The notes: a model not told the origin generated them from the letters alone. Positions 4,574 through 12,283 are shown, counted from the first letter of the stretch. The stretch: 13,501 bases of DNA from an uncultured Clostridia bacterium (GCA_934256595.1 CAKQOW010000060.1:1-13501), one strand, 5' to 3'. Translations and numbers: made by a program.

Positions 4574-6235
4574 ATGGCATTTGACGGAATAATGACTGCG
4601 GCGGTAACCTATGAGCTTAATCGTATGCTGCAGGGAGGAAAAATCGAAAAGGTATACCAGCCGGAAGCAGAGGAGCTGGTATTTAACATACATTCAAAAT
4701 CAGGCAAGCTGAAGCTGTATATATCTTCTTCGGGCAATCACGCTGGGATATATCTGTCGTCTGAAAGCTACAGCAATCCCGCAAACCCGTCGGCTTTCTG
4801 CATGCTGCTTCGCAAGCACCTGCAAAGCGGCAGAATTACAGATGTAAAACAGGTGGGCTCTGAACGAATAGCGGAAATATATATTGAAACTATGGACGAG
4901 CTTGGTTTTAACGTAAACAAAAAACTGGTTGTCGAGATTATGGGCAAGCACAGCAATATATCCCTTGTAGATGAAAGCACCGGCAAGATAATAGACAGCA
5001 TCAAAAGGATTTCCATTGATACCAGCAGGGTAAGACAGCTGCTTCCGGGCATGATATATCAGTACCCGCCTCTGCAGGACAAAATTCCTTTTAAAGAGGT
5101 CACAGCAGAGGATATCAGTTCATTTGAGGGCAGACGACTTCTCGACTGCATAGGCGGCATCAGTCCCTCCATTGCTGATGAGCTTGAGGGCAATATATCG
5201 GAAAACCTTGAAAGCATAATACAAAGACTTGATACAGGGGATTTCTCCCCTTGCGTATATCTTAAAGAGGACGGCTCCCCTATGGAATTTGCTGCATTTC
5301 CTCTGAGAGCCTATGAAAACAACCTTAATAAAGTGGATTTCACTACAGTAAGCGAAGCAGTGGAATACTACTATTCTCACAGAGCTTCCTCCAACAGAAT
5401 CAAGCAGAAAGGAAATGACCTTTTAAAAGCTGTGGATCAGAAGCTGAAAAAGCTCTACCTTAAAAAGCAAAGATTGTCTGAGGATTTGTTAAAGGCTGAA
5501 AATTCCGAGGACCTTAGACTGTACGGCGAGCTGCTGACTGCAAATCTTCACAAGTGCAGGACGGGCGACAGGTCTGTTACCGTTGACAATTATTACGATG
5601 GAAGCACTGTGACAATACCTCTTGATATAAAGTATTCGCCGTCAAAGAATGCGCAGATATATTTTAAAAAGTACGGCAAGTCAAAGACCGCCGTCAAAGA
5701 AAAGGCTCTGCAGATAGAAGAAAACGACAGGGATATACAGTACCTTGAGTCAGTGCTTTCATATATTGAAAACGCCGACAGCGCAGATACGATAGAAGCC
5801 CTGCGTACAGAGCTTACAGCCGAGGGTTATCTGAAACGCAGAAAGAACAATCCCGTCCAGAAAAAACAGAAAGCCTCCCCTATTGAATATATGTCATCAG
5901 AGGGCTTTAAAATCCTCGTAGGACGAAATAATACGGAGAATGATACTCTGACATTAAAAATGGCAGGAAAAACCGATTTATGGCTTCATACCAAGGATAT
6001 CCCCGGTTCTCACGTCATCGTGTTTACCGAGGGAAAAGAGATGGACGAAAAGAGCATATTCGAGGCGGCGGCCATTGCGGCATATCACAGCAAAGCCAGA
6101 AATTCAGAGCAGGTTCCTGTAGATTATGTACCTGTAAAATACGTCAAAAAACCAAGTGGCGCGAAGCCCGGCATGGTTATATTCACTAATAACAGAACAG
6201 TATATGTAAAACCTGAAATACCCGGCAAGGCCTAG
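4574..6235 (+). CDS. rqcH: Ribosome quality control protein RqcH (NFACT)
   Basis: A 553-residue NFACT protein (RqcH/FbpA, homologue of eukaryotic Rqc2/NEMF). The NFACT-N domain starts at the typical MAFDGI and covers about 1-270. A charged coiled-coil region follows at about 275-415. The NFACT-R (DUF814) domain occupies about 434-550, with its hallmark DLWLHTKDIPGSHV at 468-481. RqcH binds obstructed 50S subunits carrying peptidyl-tRNA and recruits tRNA-Ala so that stalled chains receive a C-terminal alanine tail for degradation. The tRNA-contact pair recalled as D97-R98 in B. subtilis is E97-R98 here. The ATG at 4574 is chosen because AGGAG lies seven bases upstream; a TTG two codons earlier would be too close. 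Divergent from yicC-hflX-yigZ. The stop codon lies in the loop of the terminator hairpin. The protein is slightly short for the family but complete. Confidence 0.96.
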   Translation: MAFDGIMTAAVTYELNRMLQGGKIEKVYQPEAEELVFNIHSKSGKLKLYISSSGNHAGIYLSSESYSNPANPSAFCMLLRKHLQSGRITDVKQVGSERIAEIYIETMDELGFNVNKKLVVEIMGKHSNISLVDESTGKIIDSIKRISIDTSRVRQLLPGMIYQYPPLQDKIPFKEVTAEDISSFEGRRLLDCIGGISPSIADELEGNISENLESIIQRLDTGDFSPCVYLKEDGSPMEFAAFPLRAYENNLNKVDFTTVSEAVEYYYSHRASSNRIKQKGNDLLKAVDQKLKKLYLKKQRLSEDLLKAENSEDLRLYGELLTANLHKCRTGDRSVTVDNYYDGSTVTIPLDIKYSPSKNAQIYFKKYGKSKTAVKEKALQIEENDRDIQYLESVLSYIENADSADTIEALRTELTAEGYLKRRKNNPVQKKQKASPIEYMSSEGFKILVGRNNTENDTLTLKMAGKTDLWLHTKDIPGSHVIVFTEGKEMDEKSIFEAAAIAAYHSKARNSEQVPVDYVPVKYVKKPSGAKPGMVIFTNNRTVYVKPEIPGKA

Positions 6236-6254
6236 TGCTCACCGGGTATTTTAA
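6216..6254 (+). terminator. rqcH terminator overlapping the gene end
   Basis: Perfect 10-bp inverted repeat AAATACCCGG (6216-6225) and CCGGGTATTT (6242-6251) with a 16-base loop, followed by TAA. The U-tract is short (ATTTTAA). The stop codon TAG at 6233-6235 is inside the loop, so terminating ribosomes would cover the upstream arm. Confidence 0.7.
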
Positions 6255-6326
6255 TGGGTATCCAAACTTTTTGGTGGGATAACTAGCCCATAATTACGTT
6301 GCTATTTAAATCTCCACAACATTCCA

Positions 6327-6353
6327 CTTTGAGTCTTTGTCCCTAACTCAAAG
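6327..6353. repeat. 8-bp inverted repeat
   Basis: CTTTGAGT (6327-6334) and ACTCAAAG (6346-6353) are perfect complements around an 11-base loop. A run of T starts only about 15 bases downstream on the plus strand, so a terminator is doubtful. It may be an operator or a hairpin of a lost element. Confidence 0.45.
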
Positions 6354-6400
6354 ACATCTTGGTAACTCTTTTTTATGCATATAATTTTTCTGTATTTTTC

Positions 6401-6508
6401 TTAGGCTTCTTTTTGTATGTCAATCTGCATTATCCCCTGTACATCGTCAACAGCTCGCATGACATCGGGGTTACGGTATTTACATATTGCAGTTATTGAG
6501 AGTATAAT
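6401..6508 (-). pseudogene. Orphan C-terminal-like reading frame
   Basis: On the minus strand a 35-codon frame runs from an in-frame TAG (6509-6511) to a TAA (6401-6403). It contains NPDVMRAVDDVQGIMQIDIQ followed by KEA and the stop, which reads like the C-terminus of a protein. It has no start codon near its beginning and no ribosome site. It may be the 3' remnant of a deleted gene. I do not recognise the family, and chance is possible at this length. Confidence 0.25.
6479..6508 (+). promoter_or_regulatory. Promoter of the sigma/anti-sigma operon
   Basis: TTTACA (6479-6484), an 18-base spacer and consensus TATAAT (6503-6508) lie about 70 bases upstream of the sigma-gene start. This is a housekeeping sigma-A type promoter. 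No separate ECF-type promoter for autoregulation could be recognised. Confidence 0.6.
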
Positions 6509-6579
6509 CTAAACAGAAAATTTTTATGTAATATCCTGCTCTTTATCCATAGTAAACAGTTGAAAGGAGGATTACAGAA

Positions 6580-7137
6580 TTGGACGATAGTAAAATAATT
6601 GAGCTGTTCTTTGCACGCTCTGAGCAGGCGATTTCGGAGCTTGCATCAAAGTATGGCAAGCTGTGCCTTAAGATCGCAAAGAACATCCTGAGTAACACTT
6701 CTGATGCGGAGGAATGCGTAAATGACACATATCTAGGAGCATGGAATTCCATACCTCCCGCAAAGCCGGATCCGCTGCAGGCATACATATGCCGTATTGT
6801 ACGCAATATTTCAATTATGAAATATCACAGCAACACTGCCGCCAAACGAAACAGCTTTTACAGTTCTGCGCTTGATGAGCTTGAATTATGCCTGTCATCA
6901 CCTGCGTCTGTTGAAGACAGTGTTTCTGCAAATGAGCTTGCAGGTCTGCTGGATTCTTTTCTGGATACTTTGACCGGTACGGAGCGAATTATGTTTGTGC
7001 GGCGCTACTGGTATGCAGACAGCATTTCAGACATTGCGGAAAATTTCAATATCCGGGCGGGAACTGCGGCAGTCAGACTGTCACGTATAAGGAAAAAGCT
7101 CAGAAAATATCTGGAGAAAGAGGGGTATGTAATATGA
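6580..7137 (+). CDS. ECF-type RNA polymerase sigma factor
   Basis: A 185-residue sigma-70 family protein of the extracytoplasmic-function type. Region 2 covers about residues 8-80, with DAEECVNDTYLGAWNSIPP matching the region 2.2 helix that contacts core polymerase. After a serine-rich linker (about 90-120), region 4 occupies about 122-180, with a helix-turn-helix around SISDIAENFNIRAGTAAVRL that would read the -35 box. No anti-sigma or sensory domain is fused. The start is TTG at 6580: AAAGGAGG lies nine bases upstream and the next residues DDSKIIELFF fit the family N-terminus. The stop overlaps the next gene's start (ATGA). Regulon and signal cannot be inferred here; the membrane partner suggests control from the envelope. 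Confidence 0.93.
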   Translation: MDDSKIIELFFARSEQAISELASKYGKLCLKIAKNILSNTSDAEECVNDTYLGAWNSIPPAKPDPLQAYICRIVRNISIMKYHSNTAAKRNSFYSSALDELELCLSSPASVEDSVSANELAGLLDSFLDTLTGTERIMFVRRYWYADSISDIAENFNIRAGTAAVRLSRIRKKLRKYLEKEGYVI

Positions 7138-7880
7138 AACGAGAAACTATCTCAGACGCAGTAGGCAAAATCAGCGACAGGCATATTCTGGAGGCTGAAA
7201 CCTATGCCGCAGCAGCAGGAAAAAGCGTACCTGTACGCTGCAGAAAATCAGCTCTTGCAGCGGCTGTTGCCATAATTCTTCTTGCAGGCAGCGCTGTTTT
7301 CTTTTTTAGTATACCTGATATGACGGTTACTGCCTGTGAATACGAAACAGGCAGCGAAATCACGCCCGCCGAGGCAGTTATAAGTACGGGGACTATAGAT
7401 GATACGGGAGAAATGACAGGCCACCCTCTGATGTTTTATCTGTCGGGAGAGAATATAAAAAGTATCAGGTTTTCCTGTAAAAATCAGTTTATTGATTTCA
7501 GGGACTGGACACAAAAACGTGACGAATACGGAGAGGCTCGGAATTTCACCGTCATATACGGCAAGAATAAAAAAGAATACAATTCCCTGCTCATAGACTG
7601 GGTCCCTGAGAATACTATCAGAGAACTGACCGATAACGACAGCAGCACAATTACAGGCCTGCCTGAAAACCTGCGAAACGATATCATAGTTATGGAAATA
7701 ACCTTCGAAAACGGCAAAACACTGACTAAGGCTGTAACTGTAAGACTGCTTGATGACGGCAGATTCTCCGCCGCCTTCGATGACTACACAATAACTGAAA
7801 ACGATGAATTTATTAGAAGACCTGACAGCGAAGCAATTCCGAGAGAAATACTCTACAGGCAAGGGGACAAGGCTCTGTAG
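7134..7880 (+). CDS. Membrane-anchored anti-sigma-like protein
   Basis: A 248-residue protein translated from an ATG overlapping the sigma stop by four bases, with AGAGGGG eight bases upstream, so the two are coupled. Residues 1-38 are cytoplasmic; the KISDRHILEAETY segment (12-24) resembles the short N-terminal motif common in partners of clostridial ECF sigma factors. One membrane helix spans about 39-60, and the remaining ~190 residues should be extracytoplasmic, mostly beta-rich with no catalytic motif recognised. By position and topology it should hold the sigma factor inactive until an external signal arrives; that role is inference. No zinc-binding HxxxCxxC motif is present, so it is not a classic ZAS anti-sigma. 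The frame stays open past the TAG, which raises the question whether the gene has lost its 3' end. Confidence 0.75.
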   Translation: MKRETISDAVGKISDRHILEAETYAAAAGKSVPVRCRKSALAAAVAIILLAGSAVFFFSIPDMTVTACEYETGSEITPAEAVISTGTIDDTGEMTGHPLMFYLSGENIKSIRFSCKNQFIDFRDWTQKRDEYGEARNFTVIYGKNKKEYNSLLIDWVPENTIRELTDNDSSTITGLPENLRNDIIVMEITFENGKTLTKAVTVRLLDDGRFSAAFDDYTITENDEFIRRPDSEAIPREILYRQGDKAL

Positions 7881-8038
7881 CCTCTTACAGAAGCTATGCT
7901 TGAAGCCGCCGAAAAAACTGTCCCCCCGACTATTATAATTCAGTATAGACGGAATCGCTCAGTATCCTGATCGCAGCATTACTGTGAAACTTACAGGTTT
8001 CAAAAAGGACATAAAGCACTTCCGGCCTTATGCCCTTT
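7881..8038 (+). pseudogene. Decayed coding tail after the anti-sigma gene
   Basis: Directly after the TAG at 7878-7880 the same frame stays open for 29 codons (PLTEAMLEAAEKTVPPTIII and on) to a TGA at 7968-7970. A second frame, one base off, is open from 7939 to a TAA at 8038-8040 and reads FSIDGIAQYPDRSITVKLTG and on. Joined by one frameshift they would give a continuous C-terminal extension of about 50 residues. The reading is suggestive but short. The alternative is ordinary intergenic DNA open by chance. Confidence 0.3.
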
Positions 8039-8039
8039 A
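8002..8039 (-). terminator. Terminator of the acyltransferase operon
   Basis: On the minus strand AAAGGGCATAAGG (8038-8026) pairs with CTTTATGTCCTTT (8016-8004) in 13 bp, plus a closing G-C pair, and the run continues into TTTTTG. Two of the pairs are G-U wobbles only on the minus-strand RNA; on the plus strand they become A-C mismatches. The structure therefore serves the minus-strand operon ending at 8044. Confidence 0.8.
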
Positions 8040-8043
8040 ATAT

Positions 8044-9144
8044 TTACATTCCCAGCTTCGCTATATTGCTGTCTCCTGCAAAGTTTGAAAGCTCATAAAG
8101 AAACAGTATCTCATCTGCATCACCTGCTATCATATCTATATTTCCCGAGAAATATCTCATGTCAATCATAACTATTTCCCCATAGTCCTCTGTCAGAAGC
8201 GGTACGAAGCAGTTTGCAAATGAATCCTTGACAACAACAATTTTTTTGTCATTGCTGCCGCTCTTTATATCGGTTATTCCATAGTTTCCTCCAAAGAATA
8301 CCCTGTATTTATCCTTTTCTTTCAGGGCGTTCATATCAAACATGCCGATATACCTGCCGTCTGCCGTAACCTGTACCTTTCCTGTCAGCACAGGAATTTT
8401 AACTGTATCAAAGGAGCCGCCCTCCGATACTTCTTTCACTGCGCTTTTATCAAGAACCTTGGAATAAAGTGTCCCGAGAAAATCATTGCAGACTTCCCTC
8501 GTATCATATGAGCATTTTTTGCCTGTAAATGCTTCATATCCCGCATATGCTCCGTCAATAGTCCAGTGATGATCTGTTCTGTAATATAATAAATCCCCTT
8601 TTTTGCTGCTTAATGTATCTCTCAGGTCTATAACCCGGCAGTTTTTGAGAAGTCTGCCTGCCGTATCATACATTGCATTATCGTCAAATAGCTGCGCGTT
8701 TTCGGGAAGCTTTCCGCTGTATATGATGCCGCTTTCCGGAACAAGCATTGCCGTAACTCTTTTGTCGCTGTATTTAAGCGCGATATTCTCAATCTTTTTC
8801 AGGTTTCTCTCATACCTTTTAAAATTTATATCCTTGTCAAGCTTCTTGTCAAAATAGAAGCCGTCTCTGCCTATGTACGCTCCGCCTATGTCTTTTCTGC
8901 CCGATGCTTTTTTGACTGCTGTTGCCGAGGCTGTAAGCATGTCTCTGCCCGGTATCTGATCACTGGTGTAGCTCATAAGCTGCTGCTGAAATTCTCCCGA
9001 TAATATATCTGCCGAAACAACATCTGAAAGCTTTGTAAGATATCTGTTTTCGTTTTCGGAAAAGCTTCTGTCTGCCCCTGCAAATACTGATATTCCTCCC
9101 GCAATCAGACAGGCCGTAAAAATATATATGAATAATCTTTTCAT
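8044..9144 (-). CDS. DHHW family protein (AlgX/AlgJ-like)
   Basis: A 366-residue secreted or membrane-tethered protein. A hydrophobic N-terminal segment (about 3-23) acts as signal or anchor and is followed by the family's SENENR motif (29-34). The name-giving DHHW lies at 191-194 and KDSFAN at 306-311; together these resemble the catalytic motifs of SGNH/AlgJ-AlgX type O-acetyltransferase partners. The family works with a membrane-bound O-acyltransferase to place acyl groups on extracellular polymers; here the MBOAT gene lies 16 bp upstream, and the start has AGGGGAGG seven bases before it. The acceptor glycan is unknown. Last gene of a four-gene operon, followed by a good terminator. Confidence 0.9.
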   Translation of the reverse strand: MKRLFIYIFTACLIAGGISVFAGADRSFSENENRYLTKLSDVVSADILSGEFQQQLMSYTSDQIPGRDMLTASATAVKKASGRKDIGGAYIGRDGFYFDKKLDKDINFKRYERNLKKIENIALKYSDKRVTAMLVPESGIIYSGKLPENAQLFDDNAMYDTAGRLLKNCRVIDLRDTLSSKKGDLLYYRTDHHWTIDGAYAGYEAFTGKKCSYDTREVCNDFLGTLYSKVLDKSAVKEVSEGGSFDTVKIPVLTGKVQVTADGRYIGMFDMNALKEKDKYRVFFGGNYGITDIKSGSNDKKIVVVKDSFANCFVPLLTEDYGEIVMIDMRYFSGNIDMIAGDADEILFLYELSNFAGDSNIAKLGM

Positions 9145-9160
9145 AGCTTAGCCTCCCCTC

Positions 9161-10546
9161 TTAAAATCTGAAATACAGGAACGGATTATAGCTGTCCCCG
9201 ATTATAAAGGCGGTGGCTGCCGCCAGCATCACAAATGCAAATATGAACCTTGCGGCATCCAAAGCCTTTTCGTTTTTCAAAAGCCTTGCCGGAATATCCC
9301 TGACTGCATGCACCGATCCAAACGCCGCTGCGGCAAGCAGCACTCCGTAGGTCTGCAGATAGTAGATGCTCATAGGAGAGCTTGCGCCTGCACCAAGTCC
9401 TATCATTGATTTAAGATAAGGACCGAGAACCGATATATCATCGCATGCAAACACAGCCCAGCCTATAACTATAAACAACAGAGCATATATATGTGACAGC
9501 GCCCTCGGAAGCCTTTCGAGTATGCGTCCGAGAAACAGTTTTTCTGCCGCTATAAGGACGAAATAGTAAAGTCCCCATATTATGAAGTTCCAGCCTGCGC
9601 CGTGCCACAGCCCCGTAAGGAACCATACAATTACAAGGTTTAAAATCTGACGGGCTGTGCCTTTGCGGTTTCCGCCTAGAGGTATATAAAGATATTCTCT
9701 AAACCATACACCGAGAGTAATATGCCATCTTCTCCAGAATTCCGTAATGCTTCTTGACTCATAGGGATATCTGAAGTTTTCGGGAAATGTAAACCCGAAT
9801 ATTTTACCCAGGCCTATCGCCATATCCGAATATCCCGAAAAGTCATAGTAAATCTGGAATGTGAAAGCCAGAACACCCGTCCATGCCATAAGCGCCGGTA
9901 TATTGCCGCCGTAGGAATATATCTCATCCCACAGCAGACCGCACTGGTTTGCTATCAGCACCTTTTTGCCAAGCCCTGCGGCAAATCTTACAATTCCGTC
10001 TGATATCATATCGTAGTTCAGAGTCCTGCCTTTAAGCTGGTTCTCTATGTCCTGATATCTGACTATAGGCCCCGCTATAAGCTGAGGGAAAAAGGTTATA
10101 TACATACCGAAGTCGATAATGTTTCTCTGCACCTTTACAGTCCCTCTGTAGACATCTATTATGTACGACAGCACCTGAAAGGTATAAAAGGATATACCTA
10201 TAGGAAGCGCCAGTTTAAGAGTGTCTATATTAATTCCTGAAATCCTGTTGAGATTTTCTATGGCAAAATCGGTGTATTTAAAAAAGCAGAGCATACCGAT
10301 ATTCACTATAACGCATACGGCAAGTATCAGGTTTCTCCTGTCTGTCTGCTCAAGTCTCCTGCCCATAAAGTAATTAAAGGTTATTGAAAACATCATAAGC
10401 AGTACATATACAGGCTCTCCCCACGCATAAAATATAAGGCTTGCTGCAAGGAGCAAGCCGTTACGCAGTTTTTCCGGAAGAATTCTGTAGAGTATCATCA
10501 CAGCAGGAAGAAATATAAATATGAATACTATACTGCTGAATACCAT
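9161..10546 (-). CDS. MBOAT family O-acyltransferase (AlgI/DltB-like)
   Basis: A 461-residue polytopic membrane protein with about ten or more hydrophobic segments. AlgI-type motifs are complete: FFPQLIAGPIVRY (152-164), QIYYDFSGYSDMAIGLG (231-247), FWRRWHITLGVWFREYLYIP (270-289) and GLWHGAGWNF (312-321). The last carries the invariant catalytic histidine, H315, and H275 is the other conserved one. Such proteins pass an activated acyl group through the membrane to an outer partner. The adjacent DHHW gene supplies an AlgX/AlgJ-like partner, so O-acetylation of a surface polysaccharide is the most likely role. D-alanylation as in DltB is less likely because no dltA or dltC is present. AGGAGG lies four bases before the ATG. 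The substrate cannot be named from sequence alone. Confidence 0.95.
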   Translation of the reverse strand: MVFSSIVFIFIFLPAVMILYRILPEKLRNGLLLAASLIFYAWGEPVYVLLMMFSITFNYFMGRRLEQTDRRNLILAVCVIVNIGMLCFFKYTDFAIENLNRISGINIDTLKLALPIGISFYTFQVLSYIIDVYRGTVKVQRNIIDFGMYITFFPQLIAGPIVRYQDIENQLKGRTLNYDMISDGIVRFAAGLGKKVLIANQCGLLWDEIYSYGGNIPALMAWTGVLAFTFQIYYDFSGYSDMAIGLGKIFGFTFPENFRYPYESRSITEFWRRWHITLGVWFREYLYIPLGGNRKGTARQILNLVIVWFLTGLWHGAGWNFIIWGLYYFVLIAAEKLFLGRILERLPRALSHIYALLFIVIGWAVFACDDISVLGPYLKSMIGLGAGASSPMSIYYLQTYGVLLAAAAFGSVHAVRDIPARLLKNEKALDAARFIFAFVMLAAATAFIIGDSYNPFLYFRF

Positions 10547-10557
10547 AAATCCTCCTG

Positions 10558-11049
10558 TTATTTGTTAATGAAATCCGTAAACGCTTTTTTAACCTCGTCC
10601 TGCTTGTCGCAGATTATGAGTACCGCATATTTACCGTCTTTAAAGGTTATTGCGTTTTCTGCCTTTTTGACCTCTTCGGGAGCATACTGTGAGAACACGT
10701 TTATTCTGTCCTGAACATGATCCTTGAGCGATTTTTCGGCAGCCGAGGCATCGGAAGCGTCCTTTAAGGCTATTACTGCAATCTCGTCTGCGCTTCCCTC
10801 GTTTGAATATGATACAAAGAATTTGTCAACCTTGCCGTAATCCATATCAGAAATATATGCAAACAGATCCTCCGCATCTTCTTCATTGCTGTCTGCCGAA
10901 AGCATTTCGCCCAGAGTATCGTCTGCAGCCTCCATGGCAGTTCTCAAATCATACATACTGACAGTATCGCTGCTGCCGCCGCAGCCTGCGGCAAATACTG
11001 CCGCAAGCATACACACTGCCAGTAAACCTGCTTTAATTTTGTTTTTCAT
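10558..11049 (-). CDS. DUF4358 domain lipoprotein
   Basis: A 163-residue protein with a lipoprotein signal: positively charged start, hydrophobic stretch and lipobox AAGC with the lipid-bearing cysteine at C23, followed by glycines and serines. The mature part (about 32-162) matches DUF4358, with FAYISDMDYGKVDKFFVSYS and, near the end, GKYAVLIICD. The family has no known biochemical activity but is repeatedly found beside MBOAT and DHHW genes in gut Firmicutes, as here. It would sit on the outer face of the membrane, perhaps as an accessory or substrate-holding part of the acylation machinery (inference). It lies 11 bp before the MBOAT start. Its ribosome site AGGGG overlaps the stop codon of the upstream gene. 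Confidence 0.9.
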   Translation of the reverse strand: MKNKIKAGLLAVCMLAAVFAAGCGGSSDTVSMYDLRTAMEAADDTLGEMLSADSNEEDAEDLFAYISDMDYGKVDKFFVSYSNEGSADEIAVIALKDASDASAAEKSLKDHVQDRINVFSQYAPEEVKKAENAITFKDGKYAVLIICDKQDEVKKAFTDFINK

Positions 11050-11061
11050 ATGTTATTACCC

Positions 11062-12201
11062 CTATTTAGCATTATTTATCTTGTCTTTGATGGCTTCCTC
11101 GCCGTTTATCTCTGAAGCTGAGGAATTGTATGTTACAGGCCAGCTGTCACTGTCACCGAAAGCCTTGCCAATACTCCTGCCGATTTTTTCTGCCGTTTCC
11201 TGTGAAATATCACTGTCTGACTCTGCAGGAGTGTTGATAACAACACGAAGAATATATTTGCCGTTATCATCTCTGAACCAGTTCCAGTCAAGATATGTAT
11301 CTGTGTAATCCACGCTTATTCGATCTGACAGACTGTTCATAATCGTATTTACAGTCGCCGCATCATCATCCGCAGGCTGTTTCTCAAATCCGATTGCAAA
11401 TACGTATTTCTGCTCATCAAGCTGCTTCTTGACTGCTTCAGGGATACCGAATATATCTTTTGCCTCTGCCTTGTTCATAAATACATAGCAGTATTTAGTT
11501 CCGTCTGCCGCAGGGAAGAAATCCATATTCCAGTCGTGTCCTGCCGAAGCGATATCATCATTCATATTGAAGTTCGCATAATTGCCTGTTTCTGCATCCG
11601 AGTATACATCTGTATGGTACCATTTGCCGTCAAGTTTTACAAGATTCCATGTATGATACATCTCTGTATTATGTACAACCATACAGTCTATATCCATCAT
11701 CTGCATAAACAGTCTGAAGGTAGTCGCATAGCCTACGCATACAGCGTCATGATATTTTAAAACTCCGTAAGGATTGTCGCTGTCCTTGCCTGAGCTTGGT
11801 ATTACCGTAAGCAGACCCTTGTCCTGACCTATGTTTTTAACAAGCCAGTCATATACGGTCTTTTCCTTGTCGTAATCCGACATATCATCGGTTATTATCT
11901 CATTGAGTACATCTGATGCCATCTTGAGCGTTTCTTTGTCTTTGTCGCCAAGTCCCGCATCGCTGCCTTTTTTGTAGGCATCTGATATCTTCTCTGTAGA
12001 TTCAACAGTATATTCACCCATTATGGTGACGTCATTTTCTCTGTTTACATCTTCTGTATTGCCGTTTATTGATGCAACCTCATTTTTAACCTTGCCTATT
12101 GACGCAAGCGAGAATACACTCATTGCTGTGCTTGCCACTATACACACTGCAAGGAATACTGCCACAACCACAATCAGCTTTCCTTTTAAAATCTCTTTCA
12201 T
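11062..12201 (-). CDS. Membrane-anchored transglutaminase-like protein
   Basis: A 379-residue protein with one N-terminal membrane helix (about 8-34) and an extracytoplasmic body. A transglutaminase/protease-like core lies at about 110-210, with the triad visible in order: C155 in HDAVCVGYATTF, H183 in YHTWNLVKL, and D198 in KWYHTDVYSD. The C-terminal 130 residues form a separate domain I do not recognise. Bacterial members act as peptidases, cross-linkers or scaffolds in the cell wall; the intact triad suggests activity. First gene of the operon with DUF4358, MBOAT and DHHW genes, 12 bp before the lipoprotein. GGAGG lies 13 bases upstream of the ATG, longer than usual, but no other start fits. 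A strong promoter lies about 35-70 bases upstream. Confidence 0.9.
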   Translation of the reverse strand: MKEILKGKLIVVVAVFLAVCIVASTAMSVFSLASIGKVKNEVASINGNTEDVNRENDVTIMGEYTVESTEKISDAYKKGSDAGLGDKDKETLKMASDVLNEIITDDMSDYDKEKTVYDWLVKNIGQDKGLLTVIPSSGKDSDNPYGVLKYHDAVCVGYATTFRLFMQMMDIDCMVVHNTEMYHTWNLVKLDGKWYHTDVYSDAETGNYANFNMNDDIASAGHDWNMDFFPAADGTKYCYVFMNKAEAKDIFGIPEAVKKQLDEQKYVFAIGFEKQPADDDAATVNTIMNSLSDRISVDYTDTYLDWNWFRDDNGKYILRVVINTPAESDSDISQETAEKIGRSIGKAFGDSDSWPVTYNSSASEINGEEAIKDKINNAK

Positions 12202-12240
12202 AGTATCTGTTTGTCCTCCATATCAATAAATTTCGTGCTT

Positions 12241-12269
12241 ATTGTACTGCTTGTAATAGTACACGTCAA
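12241..12269 (-). promoter_or_regulatory. Promoter of the transglutaminase-MBOAT operon
   Basis: On the minus strand TTGACG (12264-12269), a 17-base spacer and TACAAT (12241-12246) form a near-consensus sigma-A promoter. It would give a leader of about 35 bases before the transglutaminase-like gene. Confidence 0.85.
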
Positions 12270-12283
12270 CCACTAACTCTGCA

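Larger units (their letters stand above)
6236..6579. other. Gene-free interval between rqcH and the sigma gene
   Basis: After the rqcH terminator come a bulged hairpin (TGGG/TATCC with GGATA/CCCA, 6255-6290), a perfect 8-bp inverted repeat CTTTGAGT/ACTCAAAG (6327-6353), an orphan minus-strand reading frame (6401-6508) and the sigma-gene promoter. No complete gene is seen. The mix of hairpins and a coding-like tail suggests remains of a lost gene or mobile element, but nothing identifies it. Confidence 0.55.

Noticed and set aside
7248..7862. Long minus-strand frame opposite the anti-sigma-like gene
   Set aside because: No ribosome site or family match; the plus-strand gene is coupled to the sigma factor and has a sensible topology.
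12198..12221. Seven-codon leader peptide (MEDKQIL) ending in ATGA at the transglutaminase-like start
   Set aside because: Its ATG has no ribosome site of its own and it contains the GGAGG that serves the real gene; overlap by chance is likely.
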